A DNA stretch of 28,409 nt from a virus, in IMG/VR virus record IMGVR_UViG_3300031951_014982, positions 1 to 28,409 of that record, one strand, 5' to 3'. Made by a program: the position numbers and the translations under genes. Positions 27,902 to 28,409 of this stretch are shown piece after piece. Each line of letters begins with the position of its first letter. The first letter of the stretch is position 1. The notes below the pieces were generated by a model that worked only from the letters and a program-made list of their open reading frames with translations, did not search any database and was not told the DNA's origin.

Positions 27902-28333
27902 ATGAAGATCGTCCGCACCCCGCCCTTCCTCCTGCTCCTGCTGCTGTACCTCGCCGGTGAGGCCGGCTGTGGCGCTCCGGCCGACCTCGACACCACCGAC
28001 ACCGACGTGTCCGACCTCGACACGAGCGCTGACGCGATCGTCAGCCGGTGGATCGGCGACGACGCCGACGACGCCGGCGCCCGTGTGCGGCCGCTCGACC
28101 AGAAGCAGCCGACCCGCGATCCCGGCGTCCGCGACGACGCCGACGGCGTTCTCGCCGACACGCTCATCCCGTGCATTCGGGAGGGCGGATTCATGAAGCG
28201 GTGCCCGAAGGGCGAGTCCTGCGTGTACGACCGCGCGGAGGACGGCACGAAGGGTGCCGCCTACTGCGTGGACAAGAACCGGGAGCCGACCGGCAACGTG
28301 CCCACCGTCCGCGCCGTCCGCGTGCGTCGGTGA
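27902..28333 (+). CDS. Secreted or lipoprotein-like Cys-containing protein, 143 residues
   Basis: The ATG follows GAGGTGAGCC. The N-terminus (M-K-I-V-R-T, then a long Leu run) is a signal peptide ending A-G-E-A-G-C near residue 23. It resembles a lipobox but has Glu at -3, so lipidation is uncertain. The mature part is very acidic (many Asp, residues 28-70), with four Cys in the second half (C-I-R-E-G-G-F-M-K-R-C ... C-V-Y-D ... Y-C-V), likely two disulfides. It could be a spanin-like, exclusion or surface protein. It overlaps the methyltransferase start (GTGA). Confidence 0.65.
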   Translation: MKIVRTPPFLLLLLLYLAGEAGCGAPADLDTTDTDVSDLDTSADAIVSRWIGDDADDAGARVRPLDQKQPTRDPGVRDDADGVLADTLIPCIREGGFMKRCPKGESCVYDRAEDGTKGAAYCVDKNREPTGNVPTVRAVRVRR

Positions 28334-28409
28334 GCGGGACGCCCTACTTCCAGGTGATCATCGCCGACCCGCCTTGGATCTACGGCGACAAGCTCCCGAA
28401 GGTCCGCGG
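28330..28409 (+). CDS. MT-A70-type adenine methyltransferase, N-terminal part (truncated)
   Basis: GTG 28330 overlaps the preceding TGA. The 26 visible residues include V-I-I-A-D-P-P-W-I-Y-G-D, the DPPW catalytic motif of MT-A70-like N6-adenine methyltransferases, found in many phages. It probably methylates phage DNA, which would protect against host restriction. The gene runs past the window end, so domain content is unknown. Confidence 0.75.
   Translation, partial: MSGTPYFQVIIADPPWIYGDKLPKVR

Noticed and set aside
1-28409. tRNA genes, CRISPR arrays, insertion sequences or an integrase.
   Set aside because: I found no cloverleaf with the usual T-arm pattern, no regularly spaced identical repeats with unique spacers, no transposase motifs and no integrase-like gene by reading. 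A tRNA search program could still find a weak case.

Overview
The window reads as part of the genome of a tailed double-stranded DNA bacteriophage, or a very phage-like prophage, from a G+C-rich host. The main evidence is a GpA-type large terminase subunit, a fibre-like structural protein, a compact replication and recombination block, and dense packing with many ATGA, GTGA or TTGA stop/start overlaps. All but one gene lie on the plus strand. The base composition is roughly two-thirds G+C by eye. I see no integrase, portal, capsid, DNA polymerase, tRNA or CRISPR array. The host cannot be named from the sequence; secreted Cys-rich proteins and a lipoprotein-like signal suggest an envelope-bearing high-GC bacterium.

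Layout. Positions 2-1240 hold the end of one gene and two small proteins, one with a DUF6011-like zinc motif. Positions 1414-3934 form a run of five overlapping small genes, several with zinc-binding Cys pairs. A large stem-loop at 3936-4009 separates them from the replication block at 4043-15670. That block encodes, in order, an SF2 helicase, a Cas4/RecB-like nuclease, a Sak4-like RecA-fold ATPase, an SSB-like protein with an acidic DLPF tail, a RuvC-like resolvase, a possible helicase loader or replication organizer, a primase-helicase, an unknown 309-residue protein and a DinG-like iron-sulfur helicase. Positions 15683-18851 carry small accessory genes: a tail-anchored membrane protein, a MazG-like pyrophosphohydrolase, an ASCH-like protein and a set of tiny membrane or secreted proteins. 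Positions 18911-21060 hold a 620-residue mosaic protein and a small partner. Positions 21258-27318 lead into the packaging and structural genes: a possible small terminase, a fibre protein, one divergent minus-strand gene and the large terminase. The right end has small Cys-rich and secreted proteins and the start of an MT-A70 adenine methyltransferase.

Three patterns cut across the genes and are the most interesting content. (1) A gene-start module, GGCTACA followed by a short Shine-Dalgarno-bearing segment that is often a perfect hairpin, lies about 17-24 nt before many non-overlapping starts. A recognisable copy faces the single minus-strand gene. (2) A near-palindrome, CTCC(C)GGCGAGGT and its reverse complement, is scattered inside and between genes far more often than chance predicts. 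(3) Unrelated replication proteins share a short basic peptide, (S/T)GxA(I/V)RRRP, usually in their disordered ends, and three proteins share a PGLF peptide. This suggests a docking signal that links a phage replication or repair assembly.

Other items to re-examine are the 163-nt out-of-frame overlap at the end of the RuvC-like gene, a DinG Walker A loop that reads GKG instead of GKS/T, and alternative RNA pairings just before the putative small terminase.
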